A stretch of DNA of 64,000 nt from CAYRGG01 sp964423745 (GTDB taxonomy: Bacteria > Pseudomonadota > Gammaproteobacteria > Competibacterales > Competibacteraceae). Location: positions 22,447 through 86,446 of the forward strand of contig CAYRGG010000014.1 of assembly GCA_964423745.1 (NCBI GenBank), written 5' to 3'. A model generated the notes under the pieces. The model worked only from the letters and a program-made list of their open reading frames with translations. It searched no databases and had not been told where the DNA came from. Both the position numbers and the translations under genes were made by a program. Position 1 is the first letter of the stretch; every line of letters begins with the position of its first letter. This document shows positions 27,947 through 35,964 of this stretch, in pieces.

Positions 27947-28510
27947 CTAGGAACATTGAAACAACACTTTTCCATTCATGCGAATGATGTCACCCGTATG
28001 TATGCCGTAAGCGCCTTTGCGGCGTTCATGGAAATACTGACGTAAGGTTTGGTCCATGACCGGAAAGGCGAGTTCCTGCCACGGTATTTCATCTTCAGCA
28101 AACAGTTTTACTTCTAGGCTTTCGTCGCCGGCGCTTGCATAGCCATCCCGCAAATGACCCCGAAACATGAGATAAACTTGGCTAATGTGGGTTAGATTGT
28201 AGAGGGCGTAAAGCACTAAATTTTCAACCACGGCATTGGCTTCTTCTAACGTTTCCCGAGCAGCCGCTTGAGTGGTGGATTCTCCGTTTTCCATAAAACC
28301 GGCTGGCAGTGTCCAAAATCCATAGCGGGGTTCTATGGAACGTCGACATAACAGTATTTTGCCTTGCCATTCAGGAATACAACCGGCAACAATCTTAGGA
28401 TTTTGATAGTGAATCATGCCGCACACGTTGCAGACATCACGGGGACGGGTATCTTTCTCCGGGATACGCAAAGTCACCGAGGAGGAACCGCATTCACTAC
28501 AAAATTTCAT
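27947..28510 (-). CDS. Nudix hydrolase with N-terminal zinc ribbon
   Basis: 187 residues. An N-terminal zinc ribbon CSEC...CNVC (residues 4-7 and 27-30) is followed by a Nudix domain with box GFMENGESTTQAAARETLEE (about 69-88), carrying the catalytic glutamates of the consensus; the glycine near its end is replaced by Asn (EEANA), as is normal in this subfamily. Family members hydrolyse nucleoside diphosphate derivatives such as ADP-ribose, NADH or FAD; the substrate here is not set by sequence. Its ATG overlaps the phosphatase stop by four bases, so the two are translationally coupled. Confidence 0.9.
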   Translation of the reverse strand: MKFCSECGSSSVTLRIPEKDTRPRDVCNVCGMIHYQNPKIVAGCIPEWQGKILLCRRSIEPRYGFWTLPAGFMENGESTTQAAARETLEEANAVVENLVLYALYNLTHISQVYLMFRGHLRDGYASAGDESLEVKLFAEDEIPWQELAFPVMDQTLRQYFHERRKGAYGIHTGDIIRMNGKVLFQCS

Positions 28511-29088
28511 GGAGAGAGCACACCCAATACCTGAAAGTTATTACCGTCTGGCCGAATCACAACGATTTCTCCAGAACGCGGAAAAACACCGGTTAGCCCT
28601 GTAATATTAACCTGATGACTAACCATTACAATAGTAGATGAACCGCTGCGTTTTTCACTGACAAAACCCATCAATTCTCGAGTTTGTTGAGGACCTTGAT
28701 CGCGGTTCCTAAAAAAAGAGTCTAGCACAGGATAGGATTTGACAGGTCCCAGATTTAGTAGTCGGGCCGTTTCTAAGCAACGACACCAACGACTTGAGAG
28801 TACCTGCTCGACGTTTATCTGACGTTGCCGAAACGCCGCGCCGATACGGCGTGCCTGGTTGCGCCCCTCGGCAGAGAGGTTGCGCTGAGTTGTGCAATCG
28901 TCCAGGCGGAAATTATCCGGATCACCGGTGCCAGGCGCCAGCGCATGACGCATAAAGGCAATATGTCCACCTTCTTGAAGCGCTGCCCACAACGCCTCCG
29001 TTTGGTTGTTTGCGACTGTCTGAGCAACCAGGGTTGTGGAATAAACTAAAACGACGATGAGTAGGGCAAGTCGCCTAAAAACGTGCAT
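28507..29088 (-). CDS. Exported histidine phosphatase family protein
   Basis: About 193 residues from the ATG at 29088, which gives a clean signal peptide (MHVFRRLALLIVVLVYSTTLVAQ); an upstream in-frame ATG at 29130 would overlap the redoxin gene. The catalytic histidine motif reads FMRHALAPG (RHG-type, with Ala replacing Gly), followed by RNLSAEGRNQARRIG, SSRWCRCLETA and the second catalytic histidine in IVMVSHQVNI. This is the histidine acid phosphatase branch of periplasmic SixA/PgmB-like proteins; substrate unknown. Overlaps the Nudix gene downstream. Confidence 0.87.
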   Translation of the reverse strand: MHVFRRLALLIVVLVYSTTLVAQTVANNQTEALWAALQEGGHIAFMRHALAPGTGDPDNFRLDDCTTQRNLSAEGRNQARRIGAAFRQRQINVEQVLSSRWCRCLETARLLNLGPVKSYPVLDSFFRNRDQGPQQTRELMGFVSEKRSGSSTIVMVSHQVNITGLTGVFPRSGEIVVIRPDGNNFQVLGVLSP

Positions 29089-29107
29089 GTTCAGCGCTGC
29101 TAAATTA

Positions 29108-29740
29108 TTAGTATTTGACAGAACAACCATAGGGTTGGGTGGTTGCCGGTTCAGCCGGTTGACCTTTCTGGGCGGCAGTTAGCGCCATACGGACATAATT
29201 ATTGGCAGTTTCCACGTCAGATTCGTTGGCTGAAGGGATGTCGTCGATGGCGCCCATATAAACCAACTCACCTTCGGGATCGATGACGTACATATGAGGC
29301 GTTGTGCGAGCGCCATATAGCTCTCCAATGGTTCCCTCTGGATCCAACAAGACAGCACTGGGAGCAGCGTTTCGTTGGTTAGTGAGCTCATTGGCTTGGT
29401 CAGGAGAAACATGACCTTGTTTGCCCGGTGCTGAAGAAATAACTGACCACCAAACGATGTCTTGCTCATTTGCCTCCTTTTGCAGTGCTTGCATATTACC
29501 CGATCCATAGTGTTTTCTCACAAATGGACAATCGTGATTGGTCCATTCCAAAACAACGATAGATCCCTTCTGATCCCTCAGCTTTTGCGTATTGCCTTCG
29601 CTATCAGTTGCGGTGAAATCAGGGGCGAGTTCGCCCGGTGCAGGGACTGCCTGGGCAATATGGGGCGACAGGGTAATAACCATACTAACTAAGCCTGCCA
29701 ACACGAAAAGTTTTGCTGTGGAAAACAATTTACACATCAC
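29108..29740 (-). CDS. Exported redoxin (AhpC/TSA-type thioredoxin-fold protein)
   Basis: 210 residues with a signal peptide (FVLAGLVSMVITLSPHIAQA) and a thioredoxin fold: APDFTATDSEGNTQKL, VVLEWTNHDCPFVRKHYGS, AVLLDPEGTIGELYGARTTPHMYVI. The active-site region has a single cysteine (NHDCPFV) and a second cysteine close to the end (YGCSVKY). This is a known family layout of resolving-cysteine type proteins. It lies 7 bases downstream of the dsbD stop on the same strand, so DsbD probably supplies its electrons. Predicted role: periplasmic thiol peroxidase or reductase. Confidence 0.87.
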   Translation of the reverse strand: MMCKLFSTAKLFVLAGLVSMVITLSPHIAQAVPAPGELAPDFTATDSEGNTQKLRDQKGSIVVLEWTNHDCPFVRKHYGSGNMQALQKEANEQDIVWWSVISSAPGKQGHVSPDQANELTNQRNAAPSAVLLDPEGTIGELYGARTTPHMYVIDPEGELVYMGAIDDIPSANESDVETANNYVRMALTAAQKGQPAEPATTQPYGCSVKY

Positions 29741-29747
29741 AAATCTC

Positions 29748-31877
29748 CTACGACGGGTCGCTGTCTTGCAAGCCTTTGATTGCTTTTAACACTAAAGATT
29801 CCGTGAGGATCTGCGGTAAGACAACAGGATTGCTAGTTCGGCCCGGCGGGTAAAGCACATAAAGAGGAACGCCACTGCGCTCAAATGACGTTAGCATTGC
29901 GGTAATGTCTGGATCTCGGTTGGTCCAGTCGGCTTTTAAATAAGTGATTCTTTTGGCTGCAAGGCTTGCTTTGACTCGGGGAGAACTTAACGCGATACGC
30001 TCATTCACCAGGCAGGTGATACACCAAGCCGCCGTAAAATTTATAAAAACGGGACGATCGGCGGCTCGCAAAGCTTGCAGGCGTGCTTTTGAAAAAGGCT
30101 CCCAAGACTTTGCTGTAGCTTTTGTAGATGAGGGTTGGGAAGTGAAGGATTCAGTAGTTGTTGGCAAAGTGGCTACCGCGAGGGCCGCCATGAAAACGCT
30201 TAACACACCTAGCCGTCCCAACAAACGCCATCCCAAACTCCCGGTACTAACTAGCTTTATTAGCCATACTCCGAAAGCAATAGCGATTAGCCCTGCTAAA
30301 ACCGCCGCAACCCCATCTGAACCGGTTTGTTGACTCAGAACCCAGACTAACCAGGCAACAGTCCCGTAAAGGGGAAACGCCAAAAACTCTTTAAAACGTT
30401 CCATCCATATTCCTGGTTTTGGTAGGAAACGCAGCAGAGCAGGCTTAAAACTGAGAAGCAGGTAGGGCAACGCAAAGCCCACGCCTAAAGCAATAAAAAC
30501 ACTCAAAGCCACAGGCCAAGGTTGGGTAAGGGCAAAACCCAGTGCGGTTCCCATGAATGGCGCCGTACAGGGAGTAGCGACCAGGGTGGCCAGGACACCG
30601 GTGGCAAAAACACCCGGATAACCCGATCGAGCTGCAAATCCCTGACCGATGTTTGTCAAACTGTTACCGATCGTCACTAAACCAGAAAGGCTGAGAGCTA
30701 AAAAAAATAACAAATATGCCAATAGGGTAATGAAAAAGGGTGATTGCAGCTGGAATCCCCAACCAATTTGAGCGCCCCCTGCACGTAACCCTAAAAGCAA
30801 ACCTGCAATGCAAGCAAAACTAACCAGTACCCCAGCGCTGAAGATAAGTCCATGAAGGCGCACTAACCAAGCATCGTGATGAGCGAGTTGTGCAAAGTGT
30901 AGGGCTTTGATAGAAAGTACCGGGAAAACACAGGGCATTAAATTGAGAACTATTCCTCCCATTACCGCCAATAGCATTGCATAAAACAGGGATGTTACAG
31001 ATACAGTACTACTGGGACTAGGTGCAGACTGCCCGGTAGTAGGTAGCGCATCAACGGTAAACCCTTGGGTGACAGGTCCGCTATCAAGCTGTTCCTGTAC
31101 CACAACTACACCTTGCAAACGCCCTAAGGTTGCATCGGTTTGCGTGCCGGGCTGTAAGCTAACGATGATGTTGTCTTGGCCGGTTTCTATGGATTGTTGA
31201 GCGGCATTTTCTATGACATCGTCTTGAAATGGGAAAAACCTTATTTGTGGTTGAGAGGACCCCCACTGGGGAATATCTAAATACAGTTTAAGCTGATCCG
31301 AGTGGTAAGAAAAATGCGTTTGCCAAGGACTCGGTTTAGGTAATGCTTGGCGGGCTTTTTTAAAGTCCGATCGCCAGCGTTCGTCCACGGGTGGTTTGCC
31401 GTTGGCGATGGGTAAAGTCAGGTTTAAGGTGGCGTTTTCTGGAATACAGTTCTCTTCGCAAACCAGCCAATTAGCATCAGCTTGAAAGGTTAACGTTTCT
31501 TGGTTTTTAAGTCTGCGGTTTGGCGGCGTCAGTTGCACCAAAAGGTAAACATCACCGTGGTAGCCATAATTCATCAGTGGACCGAAAGAGATGGGTTCTG
31601 GGTAAGGCCAATGAATAGCGCTGGCTTGGAAAGCTGTCGGTAAAGTCCACTTGATGGTTGTAGCAAGTCCCGAATCGCCAGGATTGCGCCAGTAGGTGTG
31701 CCATCCGTCACGCATTTTTAGATGCAACGCCACCCAGAACGGTTGACCCGCCTGTACAGCAGTGACTTCACTAATAAGCCGAGCCCGTACGTTTTCAGTA
31801 GCGACGGGATTGGCGAAAGTGGACAAAGAGAGTGTTAGTAGAAGCGCTAAGGCTATAAATCTTAAGCATAGATTCAT
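29748..31877 (-). CDS. dsbD: Thiol:disulfide interchange protein, DsbD/ScsB type
   Basis: About 709 residues. After a signal peptide (CLRFIALALLLTLSLSTFA) comes an N-terminal periplasmic domain with CEENCIPENA, then eight or so membrane helices with reactive cysteines in NLMPCVFPVLS and VATPCTAPFMG, and a C-terminal thioredoxin domain with active site AAWCITCLVNE. It carries electrons from cytoplasmic thioredoxin to periplasmic thiols. The redoxin gene follows immediately, the likely acceptor. The frame continues upstream to an ATG at 32057, adding 60 residues with no signal-peptide character; the ATG at 31877 is preferred. Confidence 0.92.
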   Translation of the reverse strand: MNLCLRFIALALLLTLSLSTFANPVATENVRARLISEVTAVQAGQPFWVALHLKMRDGWHTYWRNPGDSGLATTIKWTLPTAFQASAIHWPYPEPISFGPLMNYGYHGDVYLLVQLTPPNRRLKNQETLTFQADANWLVCEENCIPENATLNLTLPIANGKPPVDERWRSDFKKARQALPKPSPWQTHFSYHSDQLKLYLDIPQWGSSQPQIRFFPFQDDVIENAAQQSIETGQDNIIVSLQPGTQTDATLGRLQGVVVVQEQLDSGPVTQGFTVDALPTTGQSAPSPSSTVSVTSLFYAMLLAVMGGIVLNLMPCVFPVLSIKALHFAQLAHHDAWLVRLHGLIFSAGVLVSFACIAGLLLGLRAGGAQIGWGFQLQSPFFITLLAYLLFFLALSLSGLVTIGNSLTNIGQGFAARSGYPGVFATGVLATLVATPCTAPFMGTALGFALTQPWPVALSVFIALGVGFALPYLLLSFKPALLRFLPKPGIWMERFKEFLAFPLYGTVAWLVWVLSQQTGSDGVAAVLAGLIAIAFGVWLIKLVSTGSLGWRLLGRLGVLSVFMAALAVATLPTTTESFTSQPSSTKATAKSWEPFSKARLQALRAADRPVFINFTAAWCITCLVNERIALSSPRVKASLAAKRITYLKADWTNRDPDITAMLTSFERSGVPLYVLYPPGRTSNPVVLPQILTESLVLKAIKGLQDSDPS

Positions 31878-32128
31878 ATGGGCAAATCTTACAAAATATT
31901 TTTTCAGACTAGTAGGGCGTACCAAATATGGGGGTGAAGCGTCGTGACATGACCTGGTTTGAATTCGTATAGGTAAATAGGCAGACCGCTTCATGGGAAA
32001 CTCGCTTCTGCTCGCTATGTATGTTACGTATATAAATATAACTCTATTTAGGAACACCTATCAGTAAGCAAGTTTCGTGGATGAGTCCTTTTGATAATCG
32101 ATAAAATCTTGTCTATTCAATGTTGCGA

Positions 32129-32392
32129 TTAGAATTTTTTTTTAGTATCTGCCTTGGGTTCTTGTTTGAAGCCACTAAAAGCATAGTTGGCGCCGGTTCT
32201 CACTTTGATAAGCCAGCGCCGAGCCCAGGTGAATTCTAATCCTAGAATCGCGAGCCCAGCAGGAATAACGATGAAAGCAGGTCCTGGCAAAACCAGCAAC
32301 GCTATGCCGATTAGCAGAACAGTGATGCCAATGACAGCGATCACAATGCGTCGCGCCATCTTGTAAGACATATAAAGGGTAGATTTGACCAT
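32129..32392 (-). CDS. Small PGPGW-type membrane protein
   Basis: 87 residues with a hydrophobic segment IVIAVIGITVLLIGIALLVLP and a second one around FIVIPAGLAILGLEF, joined by the LPGPAF turn. This is the PF09656-like PGPGW membrane-protein layout, with the final W of the motif replaced by F here. The C-terminus is basic (KADTKKKF). Function unknown. It sits alone between dsbD and hemF, 38 bases from hemF on the same strand. Confidence 0.8.
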   Translation of the reverse strand: MVKSTLYMSYKMARRIVIAVIGITVLLIGIALLVLPGPAFIVIPAGLAILGLEFTWARRWLIKVRTGANYAFSGFKQEPKADTKKKF

Positions 32393-32430
32393 CTATTTGT
32401 TTTGGCTCCATTCGCAGCCAACCTGTTTTG

Positions 32431-33366
32431 TTATTCCAATTCTTCCAACCAGGCGCGGGGTTTTAAAAAATCCTGGCATAAATGCGCTTCTGGACTGCCA
32501 GGTTCTGGATGCCAGTTATAACGCCAATTTACCTGTGGCGGCAATGACATAAGGATTGATTCAGTGCGGCCCCCTGATTGAATGCCGAAGAGTGTCCCTC
32601 GATCGTAAAGTAAATTAAATTCCACATAACGGCCTCGCCGATAGCGTTGGAATTCACGCTCCCGTTTACCATAAGGCTTGTCTCGCTGGCGCTGGATAAT
32701 GGGCAGATAGGCCGCTAAATAATGATCACCGACACTTTGTGTAAAAGCAAAACTGCGTTGAAAACCCCATTCGTTCAGATCATCAAAAAAAAGTCCACCA
32801 ATACCGCGAGTTTCATTACGGTGTTTTAGAAAAAAATAATCATCACACCATTGTTTAAAACGAGGATAGACATCTGTTCCAAACGGATCGCAGGCTGCTT
32901 TAGCCGTCTGGTGCCAATGTACGCAATCCGCTTCATCAGCGTAATAGGGCGTTAGATCAAATCCACCCCCAAACCACCATATCGGTTCTGCATCGTCTCG
33001 TTCAGCGATGAAGAATCGGACATTGGCATGGGAGGTGGGTATATAGGGATTATGGGGATGAATGACCAAAGACACGCCTAGGGCTTGAAAGCCACAACCT
33101 GCTAGCTCCGGACGTTGAGCCGTGGCCGAAGGCGGTAATCTTTCTCCATAGACGTGGGAGAAATTAATGCCTGCTTGCTCAAATAGAGCGCCATCGTTTA
33201 ATACTCGAGTGCGGCCTCCACCGCGAATGCCAGTGTTAGGAGCAGCAGGGCGTTGCCAATCATCTTCAAGAAAGGTATGACCGTCGAGTTGGGCTAGCGC
33301 TTGTTCGATACGGTCCTGCAGAGCGAGTAGATATGATTTAACAGCTTCAGTATCGGGTTTTTCCAT
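32431..33366 (-). CDS. hemF: Oxygen-dependent coproporphyrinogen III oxidase
   Basis: HemF decarboxylates coproporphyrinogen III to protoporphyrinogen IX using oxygen, a late haem-synthesis step. 311 residues (E. coli 299). Signatures: GGGRTRVL, AGINFSHVYG, WWFGGGFDLTPYYADEADCV, FFDDLNEWGF, and RGTLFGIQSGGRTESILMS. Its presence shows aerobic haem synthesis. The rhodanese gene lies 17 bases upstream on the same strand, an operon-like arrangement. Confidence 0.97.
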   Translation of the reverse strand: MEKPDTEAVKSYLLALQDRIEQALAQLDGHTFLEDDWQRPAAPNTGIRGGGRTRVLNDGALFEQAGINFSHVYGERLPPSATAQRPELAGCGFQALGVSLVIHPHNPYIPTSHANVRFFIAERDDAEPIWWFGGGFDLTPYYADEADCVHWHQTAKAACDPFGTDVYPRFKQWCDDYFFLKHRNETRGIGGLFFDDLNEWGFQRSFAFTQSVGDHYLAAYLPIIQRQRDKPYGKREREFQRYRRGRYVEFNLLYDRGTLFGIQSGGRTESILMSLPPQVNWRYNWHPEPGSPEAHLCQDFLKPRAWLEELE

Positions 33367-33383
33367 TACAAGATTAATCCATA

Positions 33384-33704
33384 TTAATAATGCGGCATTT
33401 TAGGATCTACCTCTCGGGACCAGGCGTCAATACCTCCTGTTAGGTTAACAATCCGCTCAAATCCCGCTTGTATCAGAAAAAAACCTACCTGGGCGCTACG
33501 AATGCCATGATGGCAGATAACCACCGTTTCACGATCCGACTTTAGCTTATCTAAACTTTGCGGAATATGACCCATGGGTATATTTAGTGAACCTTCAATC
33601 CGGCAAATGGCAAATTCCCAAGGTTCTCTCACGTCCAACAGTAAGGGTGCAGACTCTGCTTGAGTTAAATAGCTTTGCAGCTGTTGAGGGGTAAAATGAT
33701 GCAT
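33384..33704 (-). CDS. Rhodanese-domain protein
   Basis: 106 residues from the ATG at 33704 (MHHFTPQQLQSYL); the frame extends 16 codons upstream but into the pcm-like gene end. A single rhodanese domain: LLLDVREPWEFAICRIEGSLNIPMGHIP, active-site loop VVICHHGIRS with the persulfide cysteine, then GGIDAWSREVDP. Likely a sulfurtransferase such as GlpE-like proteins; it could carry sulfane sulfur. Lies between the pcm-like gene and hemF, 10 and 17 bases from them. Confidence 0.9.
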   Translation of the reverse strand: MHHFTPQQLQSYLTQAESAPLLLDVREPWEFAICRIEGSLNIPMGHIPQSLDKLKSDRETVVICHHGIRSAQVGFFLIQAGFERIVNLTGGIDAWSREVDPKMPHY

Positions 33705-33714
33705 GGTCGGTTCT

Positions 33715-34386
33715 TTAAAATTCAAAAACAGGGGAAGGGTTAATCTCTTCAATTAAAGGGGGGATGTCCGTATCAAATAAACTCTCTTGAGTCCATTCAT
33801 GGGCGCCTACTCGGGTAATCAGCAACGCTTCCATGACGGGCGGTTGCCCAACAATCACAAACAAGCGCCCACCCACAACCAATTGTTGCTGCCAACTATT
33901 TGGTGAGTGTCGCATAGAGCCGGTAATAGCGATGGCATCATAACATTGATTTCCCCAACCGTGAGCGGCATTTCCTATGCGCAGTGTTACATTATTATCG
34001 CGCCGATGAGTGTTGAGTTTGGACTGAGCAGCGGCATGGAAAGCTGAAAAAATATCCACGCTAAGGACACGAGCACTTAGCTGCGACAGACAAGCCGTCA
34101 AATAACCACTTCCGGTACCTACCTCAAGCACCTGGTCTTTAGTTTTTAAAGCAAGGGCTTGCAGGAGACGGCCCTCCACCTTAGGACTCATCATAACTTG
34201 ACCATGTTCTAACGGTATTTCCACATCGGCGAACGCTAAATTACGGTACTTGGGTGGAACAAAATCTTCCCGTGGTGTCGTGGCGAGCACATCCAAAATA
34301 CGCTGATCAAGAACGTCCCACGTTCGGATTTGCTGCTCAATCATATTTTGACGGGCTTCTTCGAAGTCAATCTCAATTGTGCTCAT
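33715..34386 (-). CDS. Protein-L-isoaspartate O-methyltransferase family protein
   Basis: 223 residues from the ATG at 34386, which gives the family start MSTIEIDFEEARQNMIEQQI with a TAGG ribosome binding site about 10 bases upstream; the open frame itself runs upstream to 34617 but without family residues. PCMT marks: LATTPREDFVPP, GQVMMSPKVEGRLLQALAL, SAM loop VLEVGTGSGYLTACLS. In this subgroup (tolC/rhodanese-linked) the repair activity on isoaspartate is not established. Divergent from cysH over about 200 bases. Confidence 0.88.
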   Translation of the reverse strand: MSTIEIDFEEARQNMIEQQIRTWDVLDQRILDVLATTPREDFVPPKYRNLAFADVEIPLEHGQVMMSPKVEGRLLQALALKTKDQVLEVGTGSGYLTACLSQLSARVLSVDIFSAFHAAAQSKLNTHRRDNNVTLRIGNAAHGWGNQCYDAIAITGSMRHSPNSWQQQLVVGGRLFVIVGQPPVMEALLITRVGAHEWTQESLFDTDIPPLIEEINPSPVFEF

Positions 34387-34593
34387 TTTTTTGCTACCTA
34401 AAAACCAGGGTAAATTTGCAATTTCATAGAATGGTATGTGTATAGAGAGAAGTTTTATATAAAAAAAAGTAATTAAGATATGTTTATTAATTCCTTTTTG
34501 GTTGTTTGATGCCTGACTATCATAACGCACTAGGATCAGTGGAAGCATGATTCGGCTTGCGTTGATGAATAATATGGCTAGGTAGAGACAAGC

Positions 34594-35322
34594 ATGACTC
34601 AAGCAGCGGCAAAACACGTACAGTCTGAAAAAATACAGTTAAATTTAGCGGTAACCAATCGCATGTTGGATGCCTTATCTGCTGAACAACGAGTATCTTG
34701 GGCACTGAACCGTTTTCCCGGGCGCATCGTCATGTCCTCTAGTTTTGGCGCTCAAGCTGCCGTCTCTTTGCATATGGTAACCCGCCAGGCGCCTAATATT
34801 CCTGTGATTTTGGTGGACACCGGCTATCTTTTTGAAGAAACTTACCAGTTCATCGATGACTTAACCCAGCGCTTGTCCCTAAATCTCAAAATCTATAAAC
34901 CCCATTTAACTCCTGCTTTGCAAGAAGCCCGTTACGGTAAACTTTGGGAGCAAGGGTTAGAAGGGATTGAACGGTATAATCGAATCAATAAAGTTGAACC
35001 GATGCAACGGGCCTTGGATGATGTGGATGCGACTGCTTGGATTGCTGGTTTGCGCCGCCAGCAGTCGAAAAGTCGGCAAGATCTTGATGTGATAGCCTTT
35101 CGCAATGGCCGTTTCAAAGTGCATCCTCTTATCGATTGGACCGATCGCGATATTTATCATTACTTAACTAAACACAACTTACCTTATCATCCTCTCTGGC
35201 ATAAGGGTTATGTCTCCATTGGAGACGTGCATACGACCCAGCGTTTGACCGCAGGAATGAGTGAAGAAGAAACTCGTTTCTTCGGCCTAAAACGGGAATG
35301 TGGTTTGCACGAGCATGTTTAA
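34594..35322 (+). CDS. cysH: Phosphoadenylyl-sulfate (PAPS) reductase CysH
   Basis: CysH reduces PAPS to sulfite using thioredoxin in assimilatory sulfate reduction. 242 residues (E. coli 244). Marks: MSSSFGAQAAVSLHMV, VDTGYLFEETYQFID, the PP-loop-like GLRRQQSKSR and the catalytic cysteine in ECGLHEHV at the C-terminus. The cysteine pairs that bind the iron-sulfur cluster in APS reductases are absent, so I favour a PAPS rather than APS substrate. No other cys genes are nearby. The ORF is divergent from the pcm-like gene. Confidence 0.93.
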   Translation: MTQAAAKHVQSEKIQLNLAVTNRMLDALSAEQRVSWALNRFPGRIVMSSSFGAQAAVSLHMVTRQAPNIPVILVDTGYLFEETYQFIDDLTQRLSLNLKIYKPHLTPALQEARYGKLWEQGLEGIERYNRINKVEPMQRALDDVDATAWIAGLRRQQSKSRQDLDVIAFRNGRFKVHPLIDWTDRDIYHYLTKHNLPYHPLWHKGYVSIGDVHTTQRLTAGMSEEETRFFGLKRECGLHEHV

Positions 35323-35411
35323 TATACTCCGCAAACTCTGCAAAAGTTTTTTTAAATCTTTCCGTTCGCTATTCTCCCTCCGTTCGTAGCTATTTGTTTT
35401 CTTCTTGTAAC

Positions 35412-35444
35412 TTCCCTTCGCCAGCCTCTCTATGGCGAAGGGAA
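35412..35444. other. Perfect 12-bp hairpin in the cysH/ACBP convergent gap
   Basis: TTCCCTTCGCCA (35412-35423) and TGGCGAAGGGAA (35433-35444) are exact inverted repeats with a 9-base loop. It lies between the 3' ends of cysH (plus) and the acyl-CoA-binding protein gene (minus). No T-run follows on either strand, so it is not a classical intrinsic terminator, but a hairpin of this strength can protect or stabilise the 3' ends of both messages. Confidence 0.5.
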
Positions 35445-35478
35445 AAGAATGCGTATTTGACCTACCGAAACGCCACGA

Positions 35479-35742
35479 CTATCCTTCTTTTTTAAGTGAT
35501 TCAACCAAGTCGATATATTGTTGCTTAGCATCATCAGGAGAGGTGCCTTTAAAACCGGCCCAGGCATCGTACTTGGCACGACCAACTAGATCGGTGAAGC
35601 CAGGACGGTCACCTTGCACGTCTCCCTCTGAGCCCTGTTTAAAAAGCGCGTAAAGTTTAAGTAGCGTGTTATTGTCAGGTCTTTTGCTCAATTGGGTGCT
35701 TTCTTCAGAGGCTTGCTGGAATCGGGCTTGTAGATCGGACAT
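35479..35742 (-). CDS. Acyl-CoA-binding protein
   Basis: 87 residues, matching the four-helix ACBP family (PF00887): LQARFQQASEESTQLSKRP, LLKLYALFKQGSEGDVQGDRPG, AKYDAWAGFKGTS, YIDLVESLKK. It binds and shuttles long-chain acyl-CoA esters in the cytoplasm. It starts 222 bases from, and faces away from, the WS/DGAT gene, which uses acyl-CoA as substrate: a functional pairing that suggests lipid storage. Confidence 0.93.
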   Translation of the reverse strand: MSDLQARFQQASEESTQLSKRPDNNTLLKLYALFKQGSEGDVQGDRPGFTDLVGRAKYDAWAGFKGTSPDDAKQQYIDLVESLKKEG

Positions 35743-35964
35743 AATTGCTCCTACTCGTGATTGATGTGGTTAATTTCTCCACGCTTTGGTGGAATCTCAT
35801 TTGTAGAGGATTTTCAGCTATCGTGCAAGTTAGCTAGTAGTATATATAAATAAAGTGCTTTTTTAAGACGCTAAGGGATTTACATGTCCCGATAAAAAAT
35901 AGAATAACGCGATCAAACGTTATTCCCATTATTCATACCTACAGCATAACAATGGGTTTTAAGC

